The notes under the pieces were generated by a model. The model had not been told where the DNA came from, searched no databases, and saw only the letters and a program-made list of their open reading frames with translations. From the NCBI RefSeq assembly GCF_000424585.1, contig NZ_AUKE01000005.1, positions 1 through 64,000 of the forward strand: DNA of 64,000 nt, read 5' to 3'. A program made the translations under genes and the position numbers. Below, one piece after another: positions 16,768 to 25,601 of the stretch. How positions within the stretch are numbered: the first letter of the stretch is position 1; the number at the start of each line of letters is the position of its first letter. Source of the DNA: Butyrivibrio sp. MC2013 (GTDB lineage: Bacteria > Bacillota > Clostridia > Lachnospirales > Lachnospiraceae).

Positions 16768-16911
16768 ACATCTCCTCCATGCTTAGCATTTATCCTTTGA
16801 TCACCTGTGAGCAAGCGCTACCATAAGCAATGCTCAAAAGCGACTCACTTATTATACAGATTTTCATCTCAAAATGTTGCAGTAATATCAGCAAAATAGA
16901 TCAAAATAAAA

Positions 16912-16936
16912 GGAACTGTGAGATGATCACAGCTCC
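16912..16936 (-). terminator. Intrinsic terminator
   Basis: Minus strand: GGAGCTGTGA, loop TCATC, TCACAGTTCC (one G-U pair), then TTTTATTTT. It serves the GIY-YIG gene that ends 114 bases before it, and separates that gene from the lipoprotein gene. Confidence 0.8.
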
Positions 16937-17049
16937 ACTGAATATAGCTTTTAATCTGCATTTTGATCCGGGATCAGTTCTTTGATCAGCTGATCTCTAT
17001 ACGCCGAATCCCGTACTGCCTTTGAATAGTCTTCAAGTCTCCCATTCTC

Positions 17050-17895
17050 TTAGTTTTCGTTCATGCCAAATTCCCGGCTCATCAGCTTTCTTTTATAGCG
17101 GAGCTCTATGGCCTTTACTTCCTCGGCCGTCAACGTCTTTGGCAGTATCTGCAGTACAGAGAACCTGAATCTGTGATATCTGTCGGGATGATAGCAGATC
17201 AGCTTCCTCATCTGCTTGGTATTGCCCCGCTGGGTCTTCACATAGCAGGACCAGGTCTCAAGGAGCCCACCTTCATTGCCGTAGGCGGAGCCCACATACT
17301 GCATTCCGGTCTCTGTATCCATTATCAGATAAATGGCGTATATCGCGGAAAAGGCCGCATGCCATTCAGCGTATACAGCTTCGTTTTCTATGATCTCTTT
17401 GAGTTCATCATAACTGATGACCAGGTCTTCAAAGCCGGAAAATACCTTCTTCCTGTCAGCCCTAATGCTGACGATCTCCTTGTCATTTACAGCCCTTTGG
17501 TGCCACATTCTGGACTTGCCCCATTCTATGGTCAGCCTGTACTCATATTCCTTCAGGATGTCCTGGTGCTCCAGCTCGTAGATCAGATTTTCTCCGCAGT
17601 AGCGGTCTGCCTCAGCTTCAGGTAGTTTCTTTGCTGCCCTATTCCTGTCATCCGGCATTGCATCGCCAACACGATAGAGCGCATAGAACTGTGCCTTGCT
17701 GCCATTGCCGCCTATGAACACAGCCCAGTAGTCATATCCCTTGCTAAAGCCTTCCTTTTGATGACAGGTATACTCGTATATCATCCCCCTGTCATAGCAT
17801 TCCTTAAAAACAGGGTCTGTCATGGGTAGACGTATGAGTTTGGTCTTCCTGGGGTCAATGCCTGCTTTTCTCAGAATGTCAATAAATGTTAACAT
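17050..17895 (-). CDS. GIY-YIG nuclease-family protein
   Basis: 281 residues. The C-terminal part is a GIY-YIG domain: AIYAIYLIMDTETGMQYVGSA holds both halves (AIY in place of GIY, then YVG), followed by GNEGGLLETW, and the C-terminus LMSREFGMNEN is the usual end of this subfamily. The N-terminal ~170 residues form an unassigned domain (FIDILRKAGIDPRKTKLIRLP, QFYALYRVGD) common in stand-alone GIY-YIG proteins of gut Firmicutes. Predicted to cut DNA; whether it acts in repair or defence cannot be told. A start-proximal AGGAAGA supports the ATG. It follows the Pel operon in the same direction, 123 bases after its last stop, but is probably not part of it. Confidence 0.85.
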   Translation of the reverse strand: MLTFIDILRKAGIDPRKTKLIRLPMTDPVFKECYDRGMIYEYTCHQKEGFSKGYDYWAVFIGGNGSKAQFYALYRVGDAMPDDRNRAAKKLPEAEADRYCGENLIYELEHQDILKEYEYRLTIEWGKSRMWHQRAVNDKEIVSIRADRKKVFSGFEDLVISYDELKEIIENEAVYAEWHAAFSAIYAIYLIMDTETGMQYVGSAYGNEGGLLETWSCYVKTQRGNTKQMRKLICYHPDRYHRFRFSVLQILPKTLTAEEVKAIELRYKRKLMSREFGMNEN

Positions 17896-18018
17896 ATTCT
17901 TCCTCCGTGAAAAAATCTTCCTATGTATCCAATGCTTCGATTTCTCTTATCGGTCAAAAATGGCCGCTTCCTTATCCCTGCGCTGCGCTTATCACTAAGA
18001 TCCTCTCTGGTTATCAGA

Positions 18019-19386
18019 TCAGGGCGAAGGGATGAGTCTTGATAAGTATCCATTCCGCGGGGCATCCATAGCCAAATAGACGTCAGGAAGCTCCGCCTGC
18101 GGATCCTCAATTCCCACCCACAGTTCATAATCTTCTGTCAGATATTCTTCCGAAAGAACTGTATGACAGGTCGTCTCTTCCCCGCCGCAAAGGTGGGTCA
18201 GATCTACGTCCAGAGGATATTTCTCTATGATATTGCCGCCTGCGTCTGTCACATACAAGCATAGCTCCCTCTCCCAGTATATGGGTGCGCTAGCGGTATT
18301 CTTCACAGTCACACTCACTTTTCTATTCTTTCCATGCTTTGCTATGGACAAATGGGATATAGCATATCTGTAACCCACATGGTTTAAGAGGTCATATGCA
18401 TTATTTGCATATGCAGCGTCGTCCTCATTTACCTCAGGCACCTTGGGACCTATAAAGGACATGTGACTATCCTCTATAAGGCGCAGAGTCCTCTCGTACT
18501 TACTCCCAAGCATCTCGCTCATAGGGATGCTGCTGGTAAATTCTCCGCCTACAGGAGCCTTCTTCCATATCTCAGGGCGTGGCAGGATAGCCGACCTTTC
18601 TCCTGTCTGATCATAATCTCCGCCGTGTTCTATCCAGTCCAGAAAAACCAGGGTATCTTCCTCCGCTCCTGTCATGTCATTGTACACACCTGCTGCCTCA
18701 GGCAGCTCAGCAAAGGGCCGCCTCATCAGAAGCCTTGCATGGGGAAAAGCTTCCAGATACGGTTCTACATACAGTCGCCTGATATCAATCAGAGGGATCC
18801 TGCTGATCCCTGCAGGATAATATACATGCCATTCTCCCCAGTGGCCCAGACTTCCCAGCTCCACATAGCTGACAAAATCATCAGCGCCAAAGTAGTCGCC
18901 CAAAGCTTTTATGGCTTTAGCATGATATTCTATGAGGACTTCATCATTGTAATCAGGAGAATAGCCCCTGCCATAGGTCATATCATAGTCCGTCCCGCTT
19001 ATCTTCCCGGTCAGCCAGTCAGGCATATCTCTGTGAGGCTCTTTTCCAGGTATATCGCACACAAAGCGGAGGACGGCATGTCTGCCCTCCTCTTTCCACT
19101 TTGCTATATGGTTAGCCTTTGCTATCTCATCCAGTGCATATACACCTTCATAAGGCTCCAGCTCAGCCCAGGTGATATCTATATAGACCAGGCTGCTGTC
19201 TACTATATTCCTGTCATCATCGGCACATACCACGTAGCCGATGTAGGGATTGATGAGGATCTCATCGCTGTCATTATAATGAATCACATCGGTCCCTGTT
19301 AGAAATCTCCACAACACAATAGATGCTCCCAGTATGATAATTGTAAGTATGATCACTAAATACCTACCGGCCCTTTTATCTGACAC
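18019..19386 (-). CDS. DUF4832-like membrane-anchored protein of the Pel locus
   Basis: 455 residues with an N-terminal membrane anchor (YLVIILTIIILGASIVLW) and a large extracytoplasmic part. It contains NPYIGYV, VYIDITWAELEPYEGVY and AVLRFVCDIP, which fit the TIM-barrel-like DUF4874/DUF4832 proteins often found in exopolysaccharide loci, and a C-terminal beta-domain (VSVTVKNTASAPIYW). Its acidic residues in the barrel suggest a glycan-binding or hydrolase role, unproved. It is the last gene of the Pel train, 81 bases after the DUF4956 gene, and probably modifies or shapes the exported polymer. Confidence 0.75.
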   Translation of the reverse strand: MSDKRAGRYLVIILTIIILGASIVLWRFLTGTDVIHYNDSDEILINPYIGYVVCADDDRNIVDSSLVYIDITWAELEPYEGVYALDEIAKANHIAKWKEEGRHAVLRFVCDIPGKEPHRDMPDWLTGKISGTDYDMTYGRGYSPDYNDEVLIEYHAKAIKALGDYFGADDFVSYVELGSLGHWGEWHVYYPAGISRIPLIDIRRLYVEPYLEAFPHARLLMRRPFAELPEAAGVYNDMTGAEEDTLVFLDWIEHGGDYDQTGERSAILPRPEIWKKAPVGGEFTSSIPMSEMLGSKYERTLRLIEDSHMSFIGPKVPEVNEDDAAYANNAYDLLNHVGYRYAISHLSIAKHGKNRKVSVTVKNTASAPIYWERELCLYVTDAGGNIIEKYPLDVDLTHLCGGEETTCHTVLSEEYLTEDYELWVGIEDPQAELPDVYLAMDAPRNGYLSRLIPSP

Positions 19387-19467
19387 TTATCCTTCCTCTT
19401 TGCGCAGATATCATCACGCAAGCGCAATTTTGCCTTATTGCAATGCACTCACGATCAATAACACCTC

Positions 19468-20139
19468 TTATCCGTGATATTCTCCGTTATACTGTATCAA
19501 TGTTACATCTTTTACGCCATCGATATCCCTTATCTTCTCTTCAAAGGACAGGTCGTTTTTCCTGACAGCTACTTCCACAGCCAGCTCTGTCACTTCTTTC
19601 CTAAAGGTCCTGGACTTGATATAGTATTTGCTCTTACCAAAGGACTGCAGGATCTGATCTCCCGCCTTGTCGCCGGTGTAGTGGATGATAGCCACATAGA
19701 TAGAACCTTCTGTCTGCTTATGATAGAATATGTGGATCACAATCAGCATGATCACAGAGCAGATCAGTGCCAGGACATACATATATGCTCCGGAAGTGAT
19801 ACCTACCGTGATAGCCCAAAACAGATACAAGAGATCCAGGGGATCCTTAATAGCTGTCCTGAATCTGACAATAGACAGCGCACCCACCATACCAAGGGAT
19901 ATCACGATATTGGTGCTGATGGCCAGGGTGATCATGCAGCTCATGATGGTCATGCCCACCAGTGTCACTGCAAAGCTCTTGGAGTAGATGACGCCTGCGT
20001 AATACTTCTTGTAGACCAGATAGATAAAGCATCCAAGTACTACGGCGAATATCAGTGCTATGGCGATCTGACCCACATCAAACTTGGTATAGAATTCCGA
20101 CTCCAGAATAGATTTTTTGATAACGTCTCTTACGCTCAT
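19468..20139 (-). CDS. DUF4956 membrane protein
   Basis: A 223-residue integral membrane protein with four helices. The DUF4956 hallmark is the segment SLGMVGALSIVRFRTAIKDPLD following the second helix pair, then a cytoplasmic domain ending DIDGVKDVTLIQYNGEYHG. These proteins nearly always neighbour VTC-domain and CotH proteins, as here: the start overlaps the VTC gene by four bases. The trio is thought to work together in envelope or polyphosphate-linked processes; the biochemical function of DUF4956 is not established. Confidence 0.88.
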   Translation of the reverse strand: MSVRDVIKKSILESEFYTKFDVGQIAIALIFAVVLGCFIYLVYKKYYAGVIYSKSFAVTLVGMTIMSCMITLAISTNIVISLGMVGALSIVRFRTAIKDPLDLLYLFWAITVGITSGAYMYVLALICSVIMLIVIHIFYHKQTEGSIYVAIIHYTGDKAGDQILQSFGKSKYYIKSRTFRKEVTELAVEVAVRKNDLSFEEKIRDIDGVKDVTLIQYNGEYHG

Positions 20140-20864
20140 ACTGATCCTCCATAATAACTCTCGTTAAACAGATATTGCGTCTTATCGCAGCACAGTACAT
20201 ATTTGGACACCGCCACCATTTCTCTGGACTTTGGCGGCAAAAGATCTCTTATCAGCTGGGGCAAAAACTCCGTATACTTTACTTCCATGACCAGATACCC
20301 GCTGTCAAGGACCCCCATGGTGGGAAGCTCCGGGTCAAATATGTCATAGGATAGTACAGCTGCCCTCACATCCCTGTCAAAGGTCACCCTCACCGTTCCC
20401 TCATCCATGATAAATGGTATCCTGTCATAATCCACTATAGTCCTGGGCCTTAGAAAATTGCTCACACATTCGTAATAGAATTCCTTTAAGAGCTTATTAT
20501 CCTTTTCTAAGAGAAAATCATATTCACCATCAAGGATGGCCTCTGTTTCAGCCCGGGTCAAGCTTGCCGACTCCTTGAATATATAATTGCCTTCCTTCTT
20601 TTTTCTCTCCAGCTTGATCCCTTTGTCAGAGCAGTTATAGATCCTTATTCTGTATTTCCTGCGCGCATATATGCCCATGTATTTCTCTTCATAAGCACTG
20701 TTCCACACGTCGTCAAAATACAGGCTCCTGATCATATATCCATCCTCTGATGCATTTGGATCCAGCGTCATAAAGCCCCTTAGCCTTGCCATGATGGCAG
20801 CCATCTCAGGCTCGTTTATCAGATATTTGAGTTCGTGCCTGAACTGATTAACCTTGCCTGTCAT
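20136..20864 (-). CDS. VTC-domain (polyphosphate polymerase-like) protein
   Basis: About 242 residues matching the VTC tunnel-enzyme fold, whose yeast homologue makes polyphosphate from ATP. The basic strands that line the tunnel are visible: FRHELKYLI, RKYRIRIYN, KLERKKKEGNYIFKE, RPRTIVDYDRIPF and an acidic EVKYTEF strand near the end, with SKYVL after it. The start at 20864 is preferred over the ATG two codons upstream because GGTGG lies seven bases before it. It overlaps both neighbours (CotH upstream, DUF4956 downstream) or touches them, so the three are translated as a unit. In bacterial exopolysaccharide loci the actual product of this domain is not known. Confidence 0.88.
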   Translation of the reverse strand: MTGKVNQFRHELKYLINEPEMAAIMARLRGFMTLDPNASEDGYMIRSLYFDDVWNSAYEEKYMGIYARRKYRIRIYNCSDKGIKLERKKKEGNYIFKESASLTRAETEAILDGEYDFLLEKDNKLLKEFYYECVSNFLRPRTIVDYDRIPFIMDEGTVRVTFDRDVRAAVLSYDIFDPELPTMGVLDSGYLVMEVKYTEFLPQLIRDLLPPKSREMVAVSKYVLCCDKTQYLFNESYYGGSV

Positions 20865-20866
20865 GA

Positions 20867-22672
20867 TCATTCCACCCTCTCGTACTCATAGATCTCATTG
20901 TCAGTACCTATGTAGAACTCCTTCACGCCATAGCACTTGTTGCCATTTATATCTACGTGATAATCAAAGGCTTCTGTGATATTGCCGTCTGTATCCTCTG
21001 CAGTTACCTTTACATAATAGGTCTTGCCCCCCTGAGGCATCTCGCATTCATAGCCCGGCCATATACCATCGTAGCGCTCTATCACATGATTCATGTATGG
21101 ATCGTCGGATAGCTCCATATGATAGGTCACATCCTGCTGGGCAAAATCAAAGGACACATCCCAGGCAAAATGTATCTTGCCGCCTGAAGCAGTAGGTACA
21201 CCTATAAAGAAAGGCATAGGCGCTTCTAATGTCTCAAGGTAATTGTCATAATAGAAATCCACAAGATCAGGAAGGGCATCAGCCACCTCATCATATCTCT
21301 CCGGTGTCAGAGGAGCATAGGTGACATCAGGGCTGGTAAATACATAAGGCTTTACCTTCTCTCTGTATTTGGTCACCTTCTTAGTGATATTTTCCTTGGA
21401 CAGAGCGCCGCTTCTCAGATCATCTATCGCTTTATCCAGATCGGTCCTGAAAGCCTCAGATTTCAGGCATCTCGAAAAGAGTACATTGCCCCAGTAATTG
21501 CTCACACCTCTGCACCAGCCCGCATAGTCCACGTTGCCCCTGATCTCATCCTCATCGAACTGGAAGAAATCATCATTATCCCAGCAGATAAAGTACCAGC
21601 AGTCTTCATTAAGAGGGCTGTAAATATAGCAGTTCCTGCTCTGAGTATCGATATTACCTGTCAGTATCTCAAAGGCCAGCCAGTATAGGAGATTTTCCCT
21701 GTCAAAATGCTTTGCTATGACCGTTTCTATGTCCAGGGACATGTCATTGACATCATCCAGCATTGCTATGAGCTTTGCATTATTCTTTTCGCCCTTGATC
21801 TCCATCCTGTCAGTAAATAGGTCTTCATCATAGTCAGGATCATCCAGATTCTTGATAATGTCCTCTTCTCTAAAGAACTCAAAGAAATTGATCTTGTAGA
21901 GATAACCATTCTTATCAAGGCCGTGGGACTGCAATGCGCGTTTATTTAGCTGCTCTATCTGTGTATAAAGGCCATAGTCTTCAAAGAGAGCTTCTTCGCC
22001 GCTGCCACTGGTCTCATCCTTTACATACAGATGTACCAGATTGGTGCGAAGGCTCATAAGCTGCGGCACATCCTCCAGGAGTGAAAATCCCAGCATATTC
22101 CTGAACCTGAGGCCCTCAGCCATATGTTTGTTAAGGGCTATGGTCTTTTGATCATGCCAGAGGCCCACATTGTCATCCAGCTTGATCTTATAATTTTTTT
22201 GACTGTATCTGGTGGAGGTCTGGCCTCTTATCTGGACAGTAGCATTAGACGCAGTGCGCCCATAGCCCAGCTCGCCCTTCTTAGGCCCGTTTTCATCGCC
22301 CACCTGCAGGAGCGCTTCCACCTTGTACCTGTCTACATTCATCTCATCGTAGTCATAGGCAGAATAGTGATTTATCTCTTCCCAGCTGTGATCACTGTTT
22401 TCAGGTCCGTTTCCCCTTCTAACAGTGAGATACATGCAGACGACTCCTGTCTCATCATAGTCGTATAGGGTATCATTATCCCTTAGATGATCGGCTCCTA
22501 TCTGCACCTTCTTGCGGGCCCTCGTATCCTCAGTGGCAGCTTCGTTTTCAACAGTCTCTTCTTCAGGCATAAGCTGCGGTGAGATGTATTCTGTATATAT
22601 CCTGGAGCACAGGATCATAAGGACTGCCGCCAGCAGTATCAGCACTATAGACAGATCAGCTTTTTTCTTCAT
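20867..22672 (-). CDS. CotH kinase-family protein
   Basis: 601 residues with an N-terminal membrane anchor (LSIVLILLAAVLMILCSRIY) and an extracytoplasmic CotH domain. CotH proteins are atypical kinases that phosphorylate secreted proteins. The core motifs are present: TRYSQKNYKIKL, IALNKHMAEGLRFRNML, TGNIDTQSRNCYIYSP and FICWDNDDFF (the metal-binding Asp segment). The C-terminus is a fibronectin-like beta-domain (KIHFAWDVSFDFAQQDVTY). It overlaps PelG by four bases and leads into the VTC gene, so it is encoded in the Pel transcript. In Gram-positive EPS loci it probably modifies a surface protein or the polymer anchor; the target is unknown. Confidence 0.9.
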   Translation of the reverse strand: MKKKADLSIVLILLAAVLMILCSRIYTEYISPQLMPEEETVENEAATEDTRARKKVQIGADHLRDNDTLYDYDETGVVCMYLTVRRGNGPENSDHSWEEINHYSAYDYDEMNVDRYKVEALLQVGDENGPKKGELGYGRTASNATVQIRGQTSTRYSQKNYKIKLDDNVGLWHDQKTIALNKHMAEGLRFRNMLGFSLLEDVPQLMSLRTNLVHLYVKDETSGSGEEALFEDYGLYTQIEQLNKRALQSHGLDKNGYLYKINFFEFFREEDIIKNLDDPDYDEDLFTDRMEIKGEKNNAKLIAMLDDVNDMSLDIETVIAKHFDRENLLYWLAFEILTGNIDTQSRNCYIYSPLNEDCWYFICWDNDDFFQFDEDEIRGNVDYAGWCRGVSNYWGNVLFSRCLKSEAFRTDLDKAIDDLRSGALSKENITKKVTKYREKVKPYVFTSPDVTYAPLTPERYDEVADALPDLVDFYYDNYLETLEAPMPFFIGVPTASGGKIHFAWDVSFDFAQQDVTYHMELSDDPYMNHVIERYDGIWPGYECEMPQGGKTYYVKVTAEDTDGNITEAFDYHVDINGNKCYGVKEFYIGTDNEIYEYERVE

Positions 22673-24120
22673 GACACGCCCTTTCTCTTCATAAGACTCT
22701 CACCCAGTCTCCCCCAGAAGCCCTGTCTGTTCTCTTTCATCAGGGGCTGAGTACTGAGTATGTGATAGGACAGCTTGCTCATATATTTGCGAAGCCTTAG
22801 CCAGCAGTAAAAGCAGTAGCATAGGCTCCCTAGAGCAAAGCCAAAGCCGTAGTATTTGACATCAATAAAGAGGGACAAAAGACAGGCTCCCGTAGTAGAA
22901 AAAGCAAATATAAGGGAAGCCCTCCTGGCTCCGTCATAGTCAATGAAATACAGCAGGATCAGCATCATAACATTGCCTATGGCATATACTCCGTAGCCTA
23001 CGCATAGGATCCTGAAATACCCTTCCATCAGAGCATCAAAGCCCAGCGGGAGCTTGGTGAGTACTACCAGCCCCAGGGAGAGAGATATGGCCGTCATATA
23101 GAACTGCCTTCTGGCGGTATATGCCAGCTCATGGTCCAGTACCGTCATCATCTCTTCCTCGGCCTGCCTGATCTCAGTGATGGAGCCCGACCCGTTGAAG
23201 AGGTCATAATATTTCCTGTATTTTGGATAGAAATGCACCTCCACAGATGCCACAAAATTGATGCTGGTGATCAGTATGGTCAAAAATGCAAACATCGCTG
23301 CTATATCGTGCTTGGGCGCCGAGTAAAAGAGTCCGCCCACCTGGCCTCCAACCTTGCTAAACCACGCGATCACCAGATGGGAAAAAAGACCTATATCCAT
23401 GGCTACGCTGATGATCATCAGATCCTTGTATTCGTCAAACCATGATAGGAATGCAAAATGGTGCCTACCCGAGCTCTTAAAATATCTAAAGAGCAATACC
23501 ATATCCATGCATATCATGATCCCGTAGCCGCTGCAGGCAGATAAGAGAAGGGACTCTATGGATACGCCCACGAAGCGGCACAAGAGGTATGACAGACCTA
23601 TGGCAAGCAGTGCTGCCAAGAGATAGGATACGAATATCCCCTTATAATCCTTGATTGCCGTCAGGTAGTTCATAAGTGTCCATACCAACAGGAGCTCTAC
23701 AAAGAGTATGTACTCAATCACCATGAGGCTAAAGCTTATGCCCGAAAAGCCCAGGAATATGCCAAAGAATATGCTTCCCGAAGGGAGCATGATAATACAC
23801 AGCCCCTCAAGTGAGGGCAGTATGTCGCCGTTCCTCTCCTGATAGAGCATATCTGCCACATATCTGGTCATCACCATGGAGAAGAGACCTGAATAAATAA
23901 GCGATGCAAGGAGAGCATAGGTGATCATGGATACCATCAGATCTCTGTCTGCCGGAACAAGGCCAAAAAACTGCCCCATATAGCTGATACTCAGAAGGAA
24001 CAGCACGCCCAGTATCATAGGGCCTGTAGTTACAGCACCTGTATAACCATAGGCCTTTAATATAGCTATGACGCCTTTTTCTTTAAAAAGCCTCTTAAGC
24101 TCAAATCCTATTCCTGCCAT
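22669..24120 (-). CDS. pelG: PelG-like exopolysaccharide transporter
   Basis: A 483-residue polytopic membrane protein of the PelG family, part of the MOP flippase superfamily, which moves the Pel polymer across the membrane with PelD, PelE and PelF. Diagnostic segments are the start MAGIGFELKRLFKE with YGYTGAVTTGPMILG, and TRYVADMLYQE. About twelve helices are visible. The gene is followed by CotH with a four-base overlap and preceded by pelF with a 65-base gap. The pairing of PelG with PelF, PelD and a DUF2194 protein is the Gram-positive Pel layout. Confidence 0.93.
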   Translation of the reverse strand: MAGIGFELKRLFKEKGVIAILKAYGYTGAVTTGPMILGVLFLLSISYMGQFFGLVPADRDLMVSMITYALLASLIYSGLFSMVMTRYVADMLYQERNGDILPSLEGLCIIMLPSGSIFFGIFLGFSGISFSLMVIEYILFVELLLVWTLMNYLTAIKDYKGIFVSYLLAALLAIGLSYLLCRFVGVSIESLLLSACSGYGIMICMDMVLLFRYFKSSGRHHFAFLSWFDEYKDLMIISVAMDIGLFSHLVIAWFSKVGGQVGGLFYSAPKHDIAAMFAFLTILITSINFVASVEVHFYPKYRKYYDLFNGSGSITEIRQAEEEMMTVLDHELAYTARRQFYMTAISLSLGLVVLTKLPLGFDALMEGYFRILCVGYGVYAIGNVMMLILLYFIDYDGARRASLIFAFSTTGACLLSLFIDVKYYGFGFALGSLCYCFYCWLRLRKYMSKLSYHILSTQPLMKENRQGFWGRLGESLMKRKGVS

Positions 24121-24185
24121 ATCCGCTCTCTTTCAATCAATGCTGCCGACAATGTCACAGCTGCCATCCAAATGGATTACCAGCC

Positions 24186-25595
24186 TTATAAACACTCCTC
24201 TTCAATCTCTTTATATATACTCATATAATTCTTCATCATGGACTCGTGGATATAATAGGTCCTGACTCTCTTTTGGCCCACTTCGCCCATTCTCAGGCGC
24301 CTGGCAAAGGATGAGCACATCCTCTCCATAGCCTCCGCCAAGGCTTCTCTGTGCATAGGCGGTACCAGATATCCTGCCTTGCCCAGCTTATCTCCTTCGC
24401 CGCCTTCTATGAGATCCCTGCAGCAGCCCACCTCCGTAGTCACCACAGGCCGCCTTGCGGCAAAGGATTCCAGTACGCTCAGGGGCTGACCTTCGGAAAT
24501 GCTGGACAGCACTGTAAAGTCCAGCTTTTCCATATATTCGATCACGTTGACCTGCCCTGCAAAGATGCAATTCTTAAGCCCATAATTTTCTGCCAGATTG
24601 TAGCATTCCTGAGCATATTCCTCATCATCTGTGCCTCCCAGGATATGGAGCCTTACATTCGGCACTCTTCTCGTGAGCTCATAAAAGGCATAGATCAGAG
24701 TCTTGACATCTTTGATAGGCGCCAGCCTGATAACCGCTCCTATATCCACAATGCCGTCCTCCTCCTTAAGAGGGATAGAGCTGAACCTGTCGTAGAAGAT
24801 ACCATTGGCCACTACTCTTGTGACCTCCCTGGGAGCACCCAGCTCTATCTGGGTCTTTCTGGCATTGTTAAAAAGGCTCGTGATCCTGGCTGCCTTTTTA
24901 TAGATAGCATCAGAGAGCATGTAAAAGAAGCTGATCCACTGCTTCTTAAAAGCCGGTATGACCCAGGTTGCCCTGATTATCTCTTCTTCTCTTTCTCTGG
25001 AATATATGCCATGCTCAGTGAGCATCACAGGCCTAGCTGTCTGATAAGCTGCAAGCACCGCCAGGAGCCCTCCGTAGCCTGTACATACTGTGTGATACAT
25101 ATCAGCTGCGGGCACCTCCATACTTAGGAGATATAGCACCGGCAGGAGCATGGATCTCATAGTGTGGAAGGTCTCTGCATATGCTACATATGGATACTTT
25201 TCCATACACAGAGCTGTCATGGTATCCAGGAAATCCTCGCTCATAAGTACGTCAAGAGGATTCATCTTCTTGTCCTGAAACATACTTACCAGCACGCCCC
25301 AATCAGGCCTTGCGCAGTCTATGAGCGCAGATACAGCCTCCTTTTCCTCGACTGTAAGTCGCACCTTTTTGCCAGCAGGAGCCATCTTTATAGCTGAGTC
25401 CAAAAAGACCTCATGAACCTCAAGGACATTATCAGCCAGCTCATACTTAAAGCGTCCCTTGTCCTTCTCATGGGCTCCGATCACCCAGAGCACATACTCT
25501 ATGTCAGGTGAGGCCTTTATGTAATTGTGCATCCATGAGGAAACGCCGCCGTTGATATAGGGATAGCTTCCCTCCAGTATCATACATACTCTCAT
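24186..25595 (-). CDS. pelF: PelF-like GT4 glycosyltransferase
   Basis: Cytoplasmic glycosyltransferase of family GT4, about 469 residues, predicted to polymerise the Pel polysaccharide from UDP-sugars. The PelF start VCMILEGSYPYINGGVSSW is present, as are IGAVIRLAPIKDVKTLI and the GT4 E-x7-E motif in SEGQPLSVLE. The ATG two codons after the first one is used because AAGG precedes it by nine bases. It lies between the DUF2194 gene (6 bases) and pelG. In known systems the enzyme is activated at the membrane through PelD when c-di-GMP is bound. Confidence 0.94.
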   Translation of the reverse strand: MRVCMILEGSYPYINGGVSSWMHNYIKASPDIEYVLWVIGAHEKDKGRFKYELADNVLEVHEVFLDSAIKMAPAGKKVRLTVEEKEAVSALIDCARPDWGVLVSMFQDKKMNPLDVLMSEDFLDTMTALCMEKYPYVAYAETFHTMRSMLLPVLYLLSMEVPAADMYHTVCTGYGGLLAVLAAYQTARPVMLTEHGIYSREREEEIIRATWVIPAFKKQWISFFYMLSDAIYKKAARITSLFNNARKTQIELGAPREVTRVVANGIFYDRFSSIPLKEEDGIVDIGAVIRLAPIKDVKTLIYAFYELTRRVPNVRLHILGGTDDEEYAQECYNLAENYGLKNCIFAGQVNVIEYMEKLDFTVLSSISEGQPLSVLESFAARRPVVTTEVGCCRDLIEGGEGDKLGKAGYLVPPMHREALAEAMERMCSSFARRLRMGEVGQKRVRTYYIHESMMKNYMSIYKEIEEECL

Positions 25596-25601
25596 GATCA
25601 C

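Noticed and set aside
16951-17049. A 32-codon in-frame extension after the GIY-YIG stop (ENGRLEDYSKAVRDSAYRDQ and onward)
   Set aside because: It looks coding, but the protein already ends with the usual GMNEN-type terminus of its subfamily, so I did not call a nonsense mutation.
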